From Lingula anatina (lineage: Eukaryota; Brachiopoda; Lingulata; Lingulida; Lingulidae), in contig NW_019775814.1 in NCBI RefSeq assembly GCF_001039355.2, forward strand, positions 1-21,868: a stretch of 21,868 bases of DNA, in the 5' to 3' direction. The position numbers and the translations under genes were made by a program. Position 1 is the stretch's first letter. The number at the start of each line of letters is the position of its first letter. The notes beneath the pieces are model-generated. The model did no database searches and was not told where the DNA came from. It worked only from the letters and a program-made list of their open reading frames with translations. This document shows, piece by piece, positions 10,788 through 19,366 of this stretch.

Positions 10788-10990
10788 AACAGGCAGAAAT
10801 ATGGAATTCAAGGTCTTTTCTCTTCATAACATTTATTCTTCTTTTTACTTTGTCTTCTTTTATTAACTATCATGTTTTGGAGTTACATGTACAGTTAAGC
10901 TCAGAAATTTTGGTAACACTTTTTAACAACTTAATTAATATTGGTTACTTTTTATAACGCTGTCCCCTCTTTTATGAATGGATTGTGTTA

Positions 10991-11033
10991 CTTGAACCAG
11001 GGAATTATATCCGATATAATTCCCTGCTTGAAC
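10991..11033. mobile_element. 29-bp palindromic insertion with 7-bp target duplication
   Basis: CTTGAAC (10991-10997) and CTTGAAC (11027-11033) flank a 29-bp insert made of 13-base perfect arms (CAGGGAATTATAT and its complement) around CCG. The paired copy has one TTTGAAC (12005-12011) and no insert, which is the empty site. Insert plus one duplication equals the 36-base length difference. Ends that begin CAGGG with a 7-8 bp duplication recall hAT-type elements; here essentially only the two ends remain. A templated repair insertion is the alternative. Confidence 0.75.
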
Positions 11034-11354
11034 ACAGTGCATGTTTGCTCACTGCATTATCAACAGACAATAGTTTGGTGATTTATTGCAGCATGGGGTG
11101 TTATCCCCTGTCTAAACAGACTGTGACCACAGAGGTGTCAGCTCTGATATCCTATAATTATCACTGTTAGCTAGGTAGTTTCTTTTGGCAACAAGAGGTA
11201 ACAAACATAAAAATTTTGAGCGTTCTTTCTGAGCTCAACTGTATTTAATAAAATGACATTCTTTGGTCTGTTTTGGCCTCTTGGTTAAAGGGAAACAACT
11301 CTTCATATGAAAGGAAATGTAAAAATTCTACCCTATGAGAGTACATGTAAAAAT

Positions 11355-11750
11355 TCTACCAGGGCCACAGTTATTATTGTGGACATATTTGCTGAGGCAA
11401 CCCTGTGACATTTGGCCAGATGGGAGCAAGTAAATCTGCACACGCACGGATGGCATTGTACCTGCTCTGCAGGAGCTCAGTGAGAGATGTGCTTCGTCCC
11501 AATGTAATTAACGCTTGTTGCGCAACCTGCCTTGTCTTGTCTGTCTGCTAAAGGGCTGTTTTATTGTCACAGGTGAGCAATTAACTATCTTGATTACTGT
11601 CAAGGGGACTTGGCAGGGACTTGCTAAGTGACTGTGCCTGAGTAGTTATGCAAACATAACAGGGTCACAGTGCAGAGATTAGCCATCTATTTAACCAGAG
11701 ACATATCTGTTAAGATATCTAGTGAAAAGACAATCTGTGGCCCTGGTAGA
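11355..11750. mobile_element. Non-autonomous inverted-repeat element, 396 bp (in copy 1)
   Basis: TCTACCAGGGCCACAG (11355-11370) is the exact complement of 11735-11750. The interior is richer in GC than its flanks and has no open frame of note. If the true end is the CAGGG of the arm, the ends are 5 bases further in. No direct target duplication is obvious; CTAC and GTAG at the edges extend the inverted repeat. It resembles other CAGGG-ended short DNA transposons in this window. Confidence 0.65.
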
Positions 11751-11800
11751 GGGTATAAAATTCCACAATAAATGCATTGTTAACAACAAATATATAAATA

Positions 11801-11801
11801 N
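11801..11801. other. Single ambiguous base (N) at duplication junction
   Basis: The only N in the window, and it lies exactly between the two copies of the 1-kb duplication. This fits an assembly join more than a biological breakpoint. Confidence 0.95.
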
Positions 11802-12775
11802 CAACAGGCAAAAATATGGAATTCAAAGTCTTTTCTCTTCATAACATTTATTCTTCTTTTTATTTTCACTTGCATTCTTTTATTAACTACCATGTTTTGG
11901 AGTTACATGTACAGTTAAGCTCAGAAATTTTGGTAACACTTTTTAACAACTTAATTGTTTACTTTTTATAACGCTGCCCCCTCTTTTATAAATGGATTTT
12001 GTTATTTGAACACAGTGCATGTTTGCTCACTGCATTATCAACAGACAATAGTTTGGTGATTTATTGCAGCATGGGGTGTTATCCCCTGTCTAAATTAACA
12101 GACTGTGACCACAGAGGTGTCAGCTCTGATATCCTATAATTATCACTGTTAGCTAGGTAGTTTCTTTTGGCAACAAGAGGTAACAAACATAAAAATTTGG
12201 AGCGTTCTTTCTGAGCTCAACTGTATTTAATAAAATGACATTCTTTGGTCTGTTTTGGCCTCTTGGTTAAAGGGAAACAACTCTTCATATGAAAGGAAAT
12301 GTAAAAATTCTACCCTATGAGAGTACATGTAAAAATTCTACCAGGGCCACAGTTATTATTGTGGACATATTTGCTGAGGCAACCCTGTGACATTTGGCCA
12401 GATGGGAGCAAGTAAATCTGCACACGCACGGATGGCATTGTACCTGCTCTGCAGGAGCTCAGTGAGAGCTGTGCTTCGTCCCAATGTAATTAACGCTTGT
12501 TGCGCAACCTGCCTTGTCTTGTCTGTCTGCTAAAGGGCTGTTTTATTGTCACAGGTGAGCAATTAACTATCTTGATTACTGTCAAGGGGACTTGGCAGGG
12601 ACTTGCTAAGTGACTGTGCCTGAGTAGTTATGCAAACATAACAGGGTCACAGTGCAGAGATTAGCCATCTATTTAACCAGAGACATATCTGTTAAGATAT
12701 CTAGTGAAAAGACAATCTGTGGCCCTGGTAGAGGGTATAAAATTCCACAATAAATGCATTGTTAACAACAAATAT
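11802..12775 (+). repeat. Direct duplication of about 1 kb, copy 2
   Basis: Matches copy 1 nearly throughout, and continues past AACAACAAATATA into unique sequence. It lacks the 29-bp palindrome and shows SNP-like differences and small indels of the kind expected between alleles. See copy 1 for contents. Confidence 0.92.
12337..12732. mobile_element. Non-autonomous inverted-repeat element, 396 bp (in copy 2)
   Basis: Same element as at 11355-11750, same length, with identical 16-bp arms (12337-12352 and 12717-12732). It was copied with the surrounding duplication and did not insert independently. Confidence 0.65.
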
Positions 12776-12852
12776 AAGAAATTCCATTTAACCATCTTAC
12801 GGTGGATATCGCAACTACTCTGGAGTCTGTCCCTGTCATCGAACTCCGTGAA

Positions 12853-13016
12853 CAGGCACGTAGCCAGGGGGGTTTCAAAAGAACCCACCTTTTTGCCGGG
12901 AAAAGGGTACACTCTGGTTAAAATTTTGTCTAGGTACAGGAAGGTTTCATGGTGAAAAGTCCGCTTTTTCAAAAAAAAAAAAGAACCACCTTTTGAAATT
13001 GCTGGTCACGGGCCTG
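12853..13016. mobile_element. Short CAGGC-ended inverted-repeat element (MITE), 164 bp
   Basis: Left end CAGGCACGTAGCCAG (12853-12867) pairs with the complement of the right end (CAGGCCCGTGACCAG, 13002-13016), with three mismatches in 15 bases, and TTTCAAAAG follows a few bases inside both arms. The CAGGC...CGTAGCCAGGGGG type of end is, from memory, widespread in short DNA transposons of marine invertebrates. A possible offset TGAA duplication lies at the edges; no clean 8-bp duplication was seen. Confidence 0.6.
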
Positions 13017-13319
13017 ATGAACCTTCACAGCTAGATGGCTATCCTTCGAAATAATATTTTAAGAGATCACTACAAAAAACATTTTACCATAATTAATTGA
13101 AGGGTAGATTCTCAACGTGTGGATTGTATAGTTTATTCTTTTTCTTTTACTATGTTACTACTGTTATTTCCCTTTCTTTCAACGTGGCTTAAATGCGTTT
13201 GAGAACAAGATCCGCGGGCAGCCTAATTTACAGACAGTAAAACAATGAAATTGCAGTAGTTGTACCTTTGTCTCAACCGGATGTTGCCTACTTTTCTCAC
13301 ATAAGATTACGCATGCTTT
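13017..13319. other. No supported gene; GC rises towards the right
   Basis: AT-rich sequence grading into a CpG-containing block from about 13190. A minus-strand frame of 83 codons (13179-13430) overlaps the possible promoter and has no recognisable domain; it is treated as chance. Confidence 0.4.
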
Positions 13320-13456
13320 CTGTGGTTTTACCGTGATTGTGATTGGTTGTGTGATTCGCTGTGCAAGTTGATAATCCACAACATGGCCTGGATGGCATGT
13401 CCTTGACTTGAGTCTTATCCCGGGCTGCATTATTTCATGTTTATTTCCAGAAAAAG
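13320..13456 (+). promoter_or_regulatory. Possible TATA-less promoter and first exon (plus strand)
   Basis: The region has an inverted CCAAT box (GATTGGTTG, about 13342), several CpGs and a near-consensus 5' splice site, AAAAAG then GTAAGTG, with the exon edge at 13456. An ATG at 13437 would give MFISRK plus two bases before the donor. Upstream ATGs at about 13383 and 13392 run into TGA quickly, so the leader may be mostly untranslated. No TATA box is visible. Downstream small exon candidates on the same strand (14232, 16372, 20156) could belong to the same unit, but reading phase does not link them all. Confidence 0.28.
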
Positions 13457-14231
13457 GTAAGTGTACAGGCGTGCTTTCTTAAGTTAGGGGTCGCCTGGTA
13501 AAATCAATATTGAACACTGACACAGTCATTAGATGTCGAAAACTCGAGGAAACATGTCGGGGTAGAATACAACCCCTCATTTTTTTGCACAGAAACAATT
13601 TAAACCAATATTGACATAAGTATTTGGGTGAAGGGCTGTTGTCTGAACTATATAAATACAATAGGAAAAGTATCGTCTTTAATACTAATAACGATATTCA
13701 GACCTCTCTGTCCACGTTGCGTTAAAAACGCTGATGCAACTGTATGGATTTCTGAGTGATATGCTGTCTTTGTTTTGGTTTATTATGGCGTTTTCTTCGT
13801 TCAGGCCTTATGATAATGGATCCATTATGATTTTTTTTCATTCTGATGGGAATATTACTGACACGTTTATGTGCAGTCATGCATCAGTGATCCTATATAT
13901 TGGTTCATTGACTATCGCCAGGGTTTTCCATGACTCCCTTTTGTCTCTACTCATGTTTTGAAACATGTCATTGCACAATAGATATTCTAATTGTTATCCA
14001 TGCTAGAAATTGCAATCGTTCTGGCATTTCACCTTTTCTTTGATTGGGATAATTGATAAATCTAGGCATCACAGGTTTCAGGAAATAATGCACTTTGAGT
14101 TAAAGTGCAATATCTATTTTTAATATGGTGAAAAAGAATAATTTTGTTCTGTTCCTTTAGGTATTTTTTTAACCAAGGGTCTGTAATAATATTCACCACC
14201 AAAGCTGTTATATGCTTTTATTTTCTTGCAG
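13457..14231. other. Intron-like AT-rich stretch
   Basis: A plus-strand ATG frame at 13734-13961 (75 codons, rich in Phe, Ser and Met) has no domain or splice support and is taken as chance. Nothing else stands out. Confidence 0.4.
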
Positions 14232-14306
14232 AACCAGGTAAATTTTAGACTTTTTTGGGTATTTTCAGTTCTGAAATTGAATTGTTGCTTTTGTTGGTCT
14301 GTTTAA

Positions 14307-14513
14307 ATAAGCAACAGTGAATGCAAAGGGAGAGCACAACACAAAGTGGCATCACCTTCAAGTCAAAATCTTTGGACAGGTCTTAACTTGCCCTTGAAGA
14401 ATTATGATATGAATGAAACCAGTACTAAGTATTCTATATTTCAGATATTTGGGCAGGCAGAGTGCTACATTTTTGCTAATTCAAGTATTATATATTACAA
14501 GAATAGATTATGA
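14307..14513 (+). other. Open frame of 68 codons without early ATG
   Basis: Stop-free from ATAAGC (14307) to TGA (14511-14513). The first half is richer in GC and reads like protein (begins ISNSECKGRAQHKVASP). A fair acceptor (TCTGTTTAAATAAG) precedes it and another (ATTCTATATTTCAG, ending about 14444) lies inside, but no consensus donor follows. It may be a terminal exon or chance. Confidence 0.18.
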
Positions 14514-15059
14514 CACATTGCATCTACATGTTTATGTTCTATAGGTGACTGGCACATTATGTACACTTAATATTCTATATATACTAGGTTCATATAGTTC
14601 GTGTCTGGTAAATCCACATAGATTTCAGTATATGTATTAATTTGTCTATCGTCTTATTGCCAACTTCTGATTGATCCCGCATAGCTGTAGACTAATGTGT
14701 TGGGATTATTACAAAATATCAGGTGTTTAGTATTTGAGAATGATCCAACCCCCATGTTACATGTAATCTGTTTGGAGAAAAGATTGATTTCAGTCCCCAG
14801 ACATAATGACATGGGTAAGAGCTTGTAGGAAATGGTAACAAGAGCCATGTAATGTTCAAATGACCATTGAGAATAATGTCCAGAGCAAATTGAAGTTACA
14901 TGTAGGTGGTGCTTCAAGTGTGTGAACAGCAGCTACTCATTGTATAATGTTGTATCAGGTTTGTTGAAGCAGATGTTTTTTCAGATGTTTGATCAAATTT
15001 CAATATATGAAATAGAGTTTAGTGAACTTACATATATTTTGAATGTTAAAGGTGGAAGT

Positions 15060-15424
15060 GCATTTAACTAAGTGGTGTTTAATGTGTATAATGCTTTCCC
15101 AGACAAGCAGTTCTCTCAACATTTGTGCTCATGACAAAGTGAATGTTTCCAAGCACAAAAACACTTGTTGTCGTAATTGCATAAGAAAACACTCAGCCGT
15201 TGCTATCAAAATAAAAATGATAGTGCTTATAATATTATTATTGCATTTAACTAAGTGGTGTTTAATGTGTATAATGCTTTCCCAGACAAGCAGTTCTCTC
15301 AACATTTGTGCTCATGACAAAGTGAATGTTTCCAAGCACAAAAACACTTGTTGTCGTAATTGCATAAGAAAACACTTAGCCGTTGCTATCAAAATGAAAA
15401 TGATAGTGCTTATAATATTATTTT
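15060..15424 (+). repeat. Tandem dimer, 183-bp unit
   Basis: 15060-15242 and 15243-15424 are the same 183-base unit with two clear substitutions (ACTCAGCC/ACTTAGCC and AAAATAAAAATG/AAAATGAAAATG) plus a change at the trailing edge. Because 183 is a multiple of three, a frame open in one unit stays open in the next, which explains a 127-codon frame here; the peptide is Cys/Ile-rich and unlike a known family. The high identity points to a recent tandem duplication or a small satellite. Confidence 0.95.
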
Positions 15425-15425
15425 G

Positions 15426-16371
15426 ACATAACTTGGTGAGTCATTTTCTAGATCTAAAAACTTGTGGTAATATAAGTGCTCTTCAGTATATGCTGGCATT
15501 TGTTTAAAAATAATTTTTATGCGTTATTAATTACAGTAGATAGTATGCCATGATTTCAGCCTGAGGAAATTTGGACTAATAAAAATAGAGAGGGTACCAA
15601 GTTGATACTACTAGTAGTGTAACCTTTAAGAGAGAAATATGTTCATAGTGCTGAACATCATTTCTTCCAGCAAAATGGGTTAATTGTTTATGTAAACTCA
15701 GATGTGCCTGTGGCACTTACCTTTGGAATTTTGGTTCAGAGGCAACATGCAGCTTGAATATAAAAGGTGTATTTAAAGTAGCGAAATTAATTTTATTCTT
15801 CTCAGGAAGTGCTGTTTGAATGGAATACTGGTCAAGGCATTTTACTGGATAGTTGATGGACTCTGTTTACTATAAACATTCATATTATCTTTGGGGGTTG
15901 CATTCATTAAAAACGTGCTTGTCACATGACCCACTTGCTGATCTCGATACATTTGATTACATCAGCGAAAAAAATGAGAGAAAAACCTAGAATGATATGG
16001 GAAGAGTATTTCATATAAAAAGTATTTCATTTCCTCTGACTTTGGATAGGGAGATGGACCAGGTTATATTTTATTCACACATTTGATGCATGTTGTGTGT
16101 CCATCTCACTATCTTTGGACATGGTCTTGTCCAGTTCTTCCCCTGTAGATTTCAGTCAGTTCTAGAATGAAATTTAATACAATTTAAGACCTAAATATGC
16201 AGTTAAAATTTTTTCTTATTCATATGTTTTGTTATATATTAAATGCGTTGTGTTTCGCCTTTTTAAGATAATTTATTAGGGGAATAATGCTATTTTATTT
16301 GAATGAAAACTAAATCACATGGACAACTATGGTTTCATGCCTGCATGTTAAGTCTATTTTGTTGGTTTCAG
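15426..16371. other. AT-rich stretch; one strong acceptor without a donor
   Basis: TTTTATTCTTCTCAG ends at 15805 and is followed by 16 codons (EVLFEWNTGQGILLDS) before TGA; a second frame is open for 23 codons. Without a donor or start this could only be a terminal exon, and chance is as likely. Confidence 0.3.
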
Positions 16372-16432
16372 GAAAAGAAGGAAAACCTATGATTAGTGCT
16401 ATTGTTGTTATATTTAAACCACTGACATCATA
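16372..16432 (+). CDS. Candidate 61-base internal exon, unknown product
   Basis: A strong acceptor (TTTTGTTGGTTTCAG, ending at 16371) and a consensus donor (ATA then GTAAGTAA, from 16433) bound 61 bases. One frame is open throughout: two bases, then codons for KEGKPMISAIVVIFKPLTS, then TA at the donor. The same TA plus the donor G would read as a TAG stop if unspliced, so the block could also end a protein. The other two frames are closed. No family was recognised. The pairing of two good splice sites is the main support. Confidence 0.28.
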
Positions 16433-16849
16433 GTAAGTAAATGTCATATTACTTGGTATACATTATAGTAGAACATATAAGGTTACAGTAATTACACATT
16501 GACAGAATGGAATTTCCCAAGTTTCCCTTAATTTAGTTGGCCTGGGTCAGGTGCACTGGTAAAAAATTTTTTTTCATAAGTGGTGAATTTTTAGCAGAAT
16601 TATGTGGATGGTAAGTAAGATTTGGCTTCAAACATGTAGCTATCTTATCTGCTTTCAAGGTACATAACTTGTACTGCAGGAATACTTGAAATTACACTAA
16701 GGTAAATAGCAAATAAATTCCAGATGTTCAGGTATGTTTTTAACCCAGTTATATGCTAAATTATTCAAACTTTAAAAGACTTGAGAAGTCTTGGCTGTTA
16801 CATTCATTAGCATTATACTTATTTCAAAAATGAAACGAAAGAAGTTACC

Positions 16850-17003
16850 CAGGGCCCGTAACTCGAAAGCATCGTGCATTGTGACTGAGCGCAAGGGTCT
16901 CGATTCCATAATTCGCCCATACTGGCCTCATATAATACACTGTAGCCTCTATATGTGATATCGCTAATTGCAATACGGGATGCTTTCAAGTTACGGGGCC
17001 CAG
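16850..17003. mobile_element. CAGGGC-ended inverted-repeat element (MITE), about 154 bp
   Basis: CAGGGCCCGTAACTCGAAAG (16850-16869, then CATC) pairs with the complement of 16979-17003, with one extra C and one or two substitutions. The interior is short and non-coding. Its terminal motif (CAGGGC, CG, then CTCGAAAG) is shared with the 995-bp element at 18367, so the two appear to be related families. A target duplication could not be fixed. Confidence 0.7.
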
Positions 17004-17284
17004 GTCTCAGCTGGAAACTGGTTGTATGAGAGTCCGTTTTGCGCCTGTATCCTTAAGTAGTTAGATTCAGTTTTGACCCTCTTGCTAAATAGTCAATTAA
17101 ATAAGCATTTTAGAAAAAATGATTCTTCACATCCAATCAGACCATCTATAGAATCTGTTTTATACAGGCATATGATACGATTGATTTTGTTTGCTGCATC
17201 CACTGAGTAAAAGTAAGTAGCTTGCTGTGATCTTTGACTGATTGCATAACAGAAACGAAATATAATGAATCATGTGTTTATTAA

Positions 17285-17640
17285 AGTGCCTCCTCACAGG
17301 TTTGAAAATCCCCCATAGTTGTATTTATATCAAGCAAAGCTTCTTATATTTCCCAATTCAGACCTTCAAGATGTTAAACCCTTTAAATAAAAGTTTATAT
17401 CTAAAGCATAAATTTCGTTGTTGTCTTCTCAGCCTCCATACTGGCTTACAATGCCTGTTTTATGTGCTTGGTATGGGGATACGATATAAAACATCGGGCC
17501 ATTTCCTTATGTGAAAACGAGGCCATAAAAGTGAAGATCAGGAAGGCTGTGTCATTTTAAATGACTGACCAGTCACTTTCAAATTAATTATGAAATTTAA
17601 AATGGAATAAGACATTGAGGCCAAGTGCAGGGATTGGTCA
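17285..17640 (+). repeat. Dispersed repeat, copy 2 (partner at 1548-2010)
   Basis: Same four collinear blocks as copy 1: AGGTTTGAAAATCCCC near 17298, GCTTCTTATA near 17338, the ATGACTGACCAGTCAC core at 17561-17576, and CCAAGTGCAG near 17621. Much of the rest has diverged. It lacks the GC-rich block of copy 1. Both copies are in the same orientation, about 15.7 kb apart. Confidence 0.5.
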
Positions 17641-17776
17641 GCAATGACTCGCCAGTAACAGAAAATTGCCCATTGCTTCAGGAAAATTCATTTTGGCAAA
17701 TAGATTCCATGGATTTACTTGAACTTTACATTCATAATGTTATTCAAGTTTTAAACATTTTAACTTCATTTGTCGT

Positions 17777-17808
17777 GGAAAAAAAAAGGAGAGAGAGAGA
17801 GAGGAGGG
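17777..17808. repeat. Pure purine tract with (GA)n core
   Basis: 32 bases of only A and G: GGA(9), then GGAGAGAGAGAGAGAG, then GAGGG. It is a polypurine/polypyrimidine tract able to form triplex (H-) DNA. Simple sequence. Confidence 0.9.
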
Positions 17809-18181
17809 TTGATGCATTAATAAGTAATTCTCTTGGCAAATGTAGTAAGCCTGCTATAGTAAAATGAACAAAATAAACTGGGAACAAGACCAATTTTCAG
17901 CTTGTTTTATATTTATTTCTGTTTCGATTTCCCCATACATCTTTAAATTTCTGGTAAACTAACTGTTATATATGATATACATACTCCAAAGTGTGCATGG
18001 TTTCATGTGGATATTTGTGAGATTTATTCACCTTGGGCGCATTCCACTTTAACTTTATTTTTGATTTTATTTACCATGCAATATAATTTCAAATTGCTTT
18101 GATATTTGTTTTCCTAGCTACCTTCTAGAAAAAAAAGGGAATAAAAACAGTTGCAGATGAATTGCAGTTCAAAATGATTCC

Positions 18182-18182
<1 letters not shown>
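17809..18182. other. AT-rich stretch with no supported feature
   Basis: No gene, element end or RNA signal could be supported. Confidence 0.5.

Positions 18183-18224
<42 letters not shown>
18183..18224. repeat. Poly-T tract (42 T)
   Basis: Uninterrupted run of 42 T, followed by CAAAAAG and nine A, so a T/A hairpin is possible. No retroelement body with a target duplication is visible next to it. Confidence 0.95.
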
Positions 18225-18660
18225 CAAAAAGAAAAAAAAAATCAAGACTGAAATCAAGTCTTTTTCCAGGATGGGGGGAACAGGCTGCCCAAAATTACTA
18301 CCTGTAATTTCCTACAAAATTTCAGTGAGTCCAAGCTGTCTTTTTCAAAAAAATCCATTAGCAGTCCAGGGCTCGGAATCTCGAAAGGTTCGCTATGTTG
18401 CGCACGCGCTATAGCATAGCTAGCGTGTGCTATTTGCTAGTGCGATTGCACCCACCTGCTATCTCGAAGCCTTAGCAAACGCAACGCAATTATAACCTCA
18501 AACTCTACTAATATTCGATTGCCGCGTAAAGTGAAGACGTCATAACACAATTACACAAAATGCAATTTTTTTCACCATGATGCAAATCAAGAGGTTGTTT
18601 TTTTTTATAGGAATATCATAATTACAAATACTGATATTTGAAGTATTTGACACCAATAAA

Positions 18661-18717
18661 ATGTCAAAAAACAATTCAATAAGCGAAGCTTGGACTGACA
18701 CAATTACTGACACATTG
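18661..18717 (+). pseudogene. Possible first coding exon inside the 995-bp transposon
   Basis: About 300 bases inside the left end, an ATG with A at -3 (AAAATGTCA) opens 19 codons (MSKNNSISEAWTDTITDTL) that end exactly at a strong donor (TTG then GTGAGTAG), phase 0. Read through, the frame stops soon after. The position just inside one end, the good start context and the donor suggest the remnant of a protein gene once carried by a longer parent element. The peptide is too short to assign; a link to a transposase or accessory DNA-binding protein is inference. Confidence 0.3.
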
Positions 18718-19218
18718 GTGAGTAGTGTTCAGTCTCACAATAATAGACATTGAGGAAGGTCACGGTGCGGCCGAATGCTTTGTTTCTGCTTTTTCATTTT
18801 GTGTGGAAAATGACACTTAAATTTATTATTATTATCAATAGACTACACAGATGAATGAAATTCACCAGAAAATATAAAATGATGTATGAAATGTTTAATT
18901 TTGAAATTTTTCTGCATGATAAAACATGACTTTGGCATTCTTCACGTGAATATTTACCGCAAGTTTTTCTATCAGAGGTACCAGTGAACTGTGATTCAAT
19001 CAATTAAAAGCTTCCATGTTTTTTTAGTTATATGTTTTATTATATGCTATTATGACTAGCAACCCAAACTTGCCACCATGTTTAATTACATGAAAGACAC
19101 ATTAAAATGACGAATTTTGCATACACAGAGGCCTTTGCGACTAGTTTGTATCGCCGCAAATAATAGCCTCGAAACTAAGGGCGATTTGGACATTAGCGCA
19201 CGGCCGGGATTTGCGAAG

Positions 19219-19317
19219 CTTTCGAGATACGGGATAGCGCACGCTAGCCATGCTAGCGCAGGCGCTCAAAATAGCGATTCTTTCGAGATACGGGATAGCG
19301 CACGCTAGCCATGCTAG
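19219..19317. repeat. 38-bp direct repeat pair near right end of transposon
   Basis: CTTTCGAGATACGGGATAGC plus 18 further bases is identical at 19219-19256 and 19280-19317 (61-base period). The unit contains a CTTTCGAGAT core that also occurs in the element's right terminal repeat, so these may be duplicated subterminal binding sites for the transposase. They create spurious open frames on both strands. Confidence 0.85.
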
Positions 19318-19366
19318 AGCGTGTGCGCAACGTAGCGAACCTTTCGAGATTCCGAGCCCTGCAGTC

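Larger units (their letters stand above)
10788..11800 (+). repeat. Direct duplication of about 1 kb, copy 1
   Basis: From CAACAGGCA(G/A)AAATATGG onward this block matches 11802-12775 base for base over long stretches, with a few substitutions (for example GAGAGATGTG against GAGAGCTGTG) and small indels. It differs by a 36-base insertion (10998-11033 with its target duplication), by 8-9 bases in an AATTAATATTGG stretch, and by a few other small gaps. It contains a 396-bp inverted-repeat element (11355-11750) and a 16-bp direct repeat (ATGTAAAAATTCTACC, twice just left of that element). It ends at a single N. Confidence 0.92.
18367..19361. mobile_element. DNA transposon, 995 bp, long TIRs and 5-bp target duplication
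   Basis: CAGTC (18362-18366) and CAGTC (19362-19366) flank the element directly. The left end (CAGGGCTCGGAATCTCGAAA...) matches the complement of the right end without mismatch for 29 bases, and with only a few mismatches for about 70 bases (18367 to about 18436). Subterminal DNA is rich in short GCTAGC/ATAGC motifs, and the right side has a 38-bp direct repeat (19219-19256, 19280-19317). A 5-bp duplication with CAGGG ends does not fit a standard 8-bp hAT; an hAT-like 5-bp group or an unassigned superfamily are options. The interior holds no complete transposase, so it is non-autonomous now. Confidence 0.85.

Noticed and set aside
12673-12972. Opposed frames of 83-99 codons across the end of the duplication and the short element
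   Set aside because: They cross an element boundary and the duplication edge, so they cannot be an ancient gene; no domain.
15043-15426. 127-codon frame across the 183-bp tandem dimer
   Set aside because: Its length is a by-product of a duplicated unit whose size is a multiple of three; the single-unit frame is unremarkable.
16870-16890. GTGCATTGT-like motif resembling a conserved microRNA start
   Set aside because: It lies within a transposon end, no precursor stem surrounds it, and the match fails after about nine bases.
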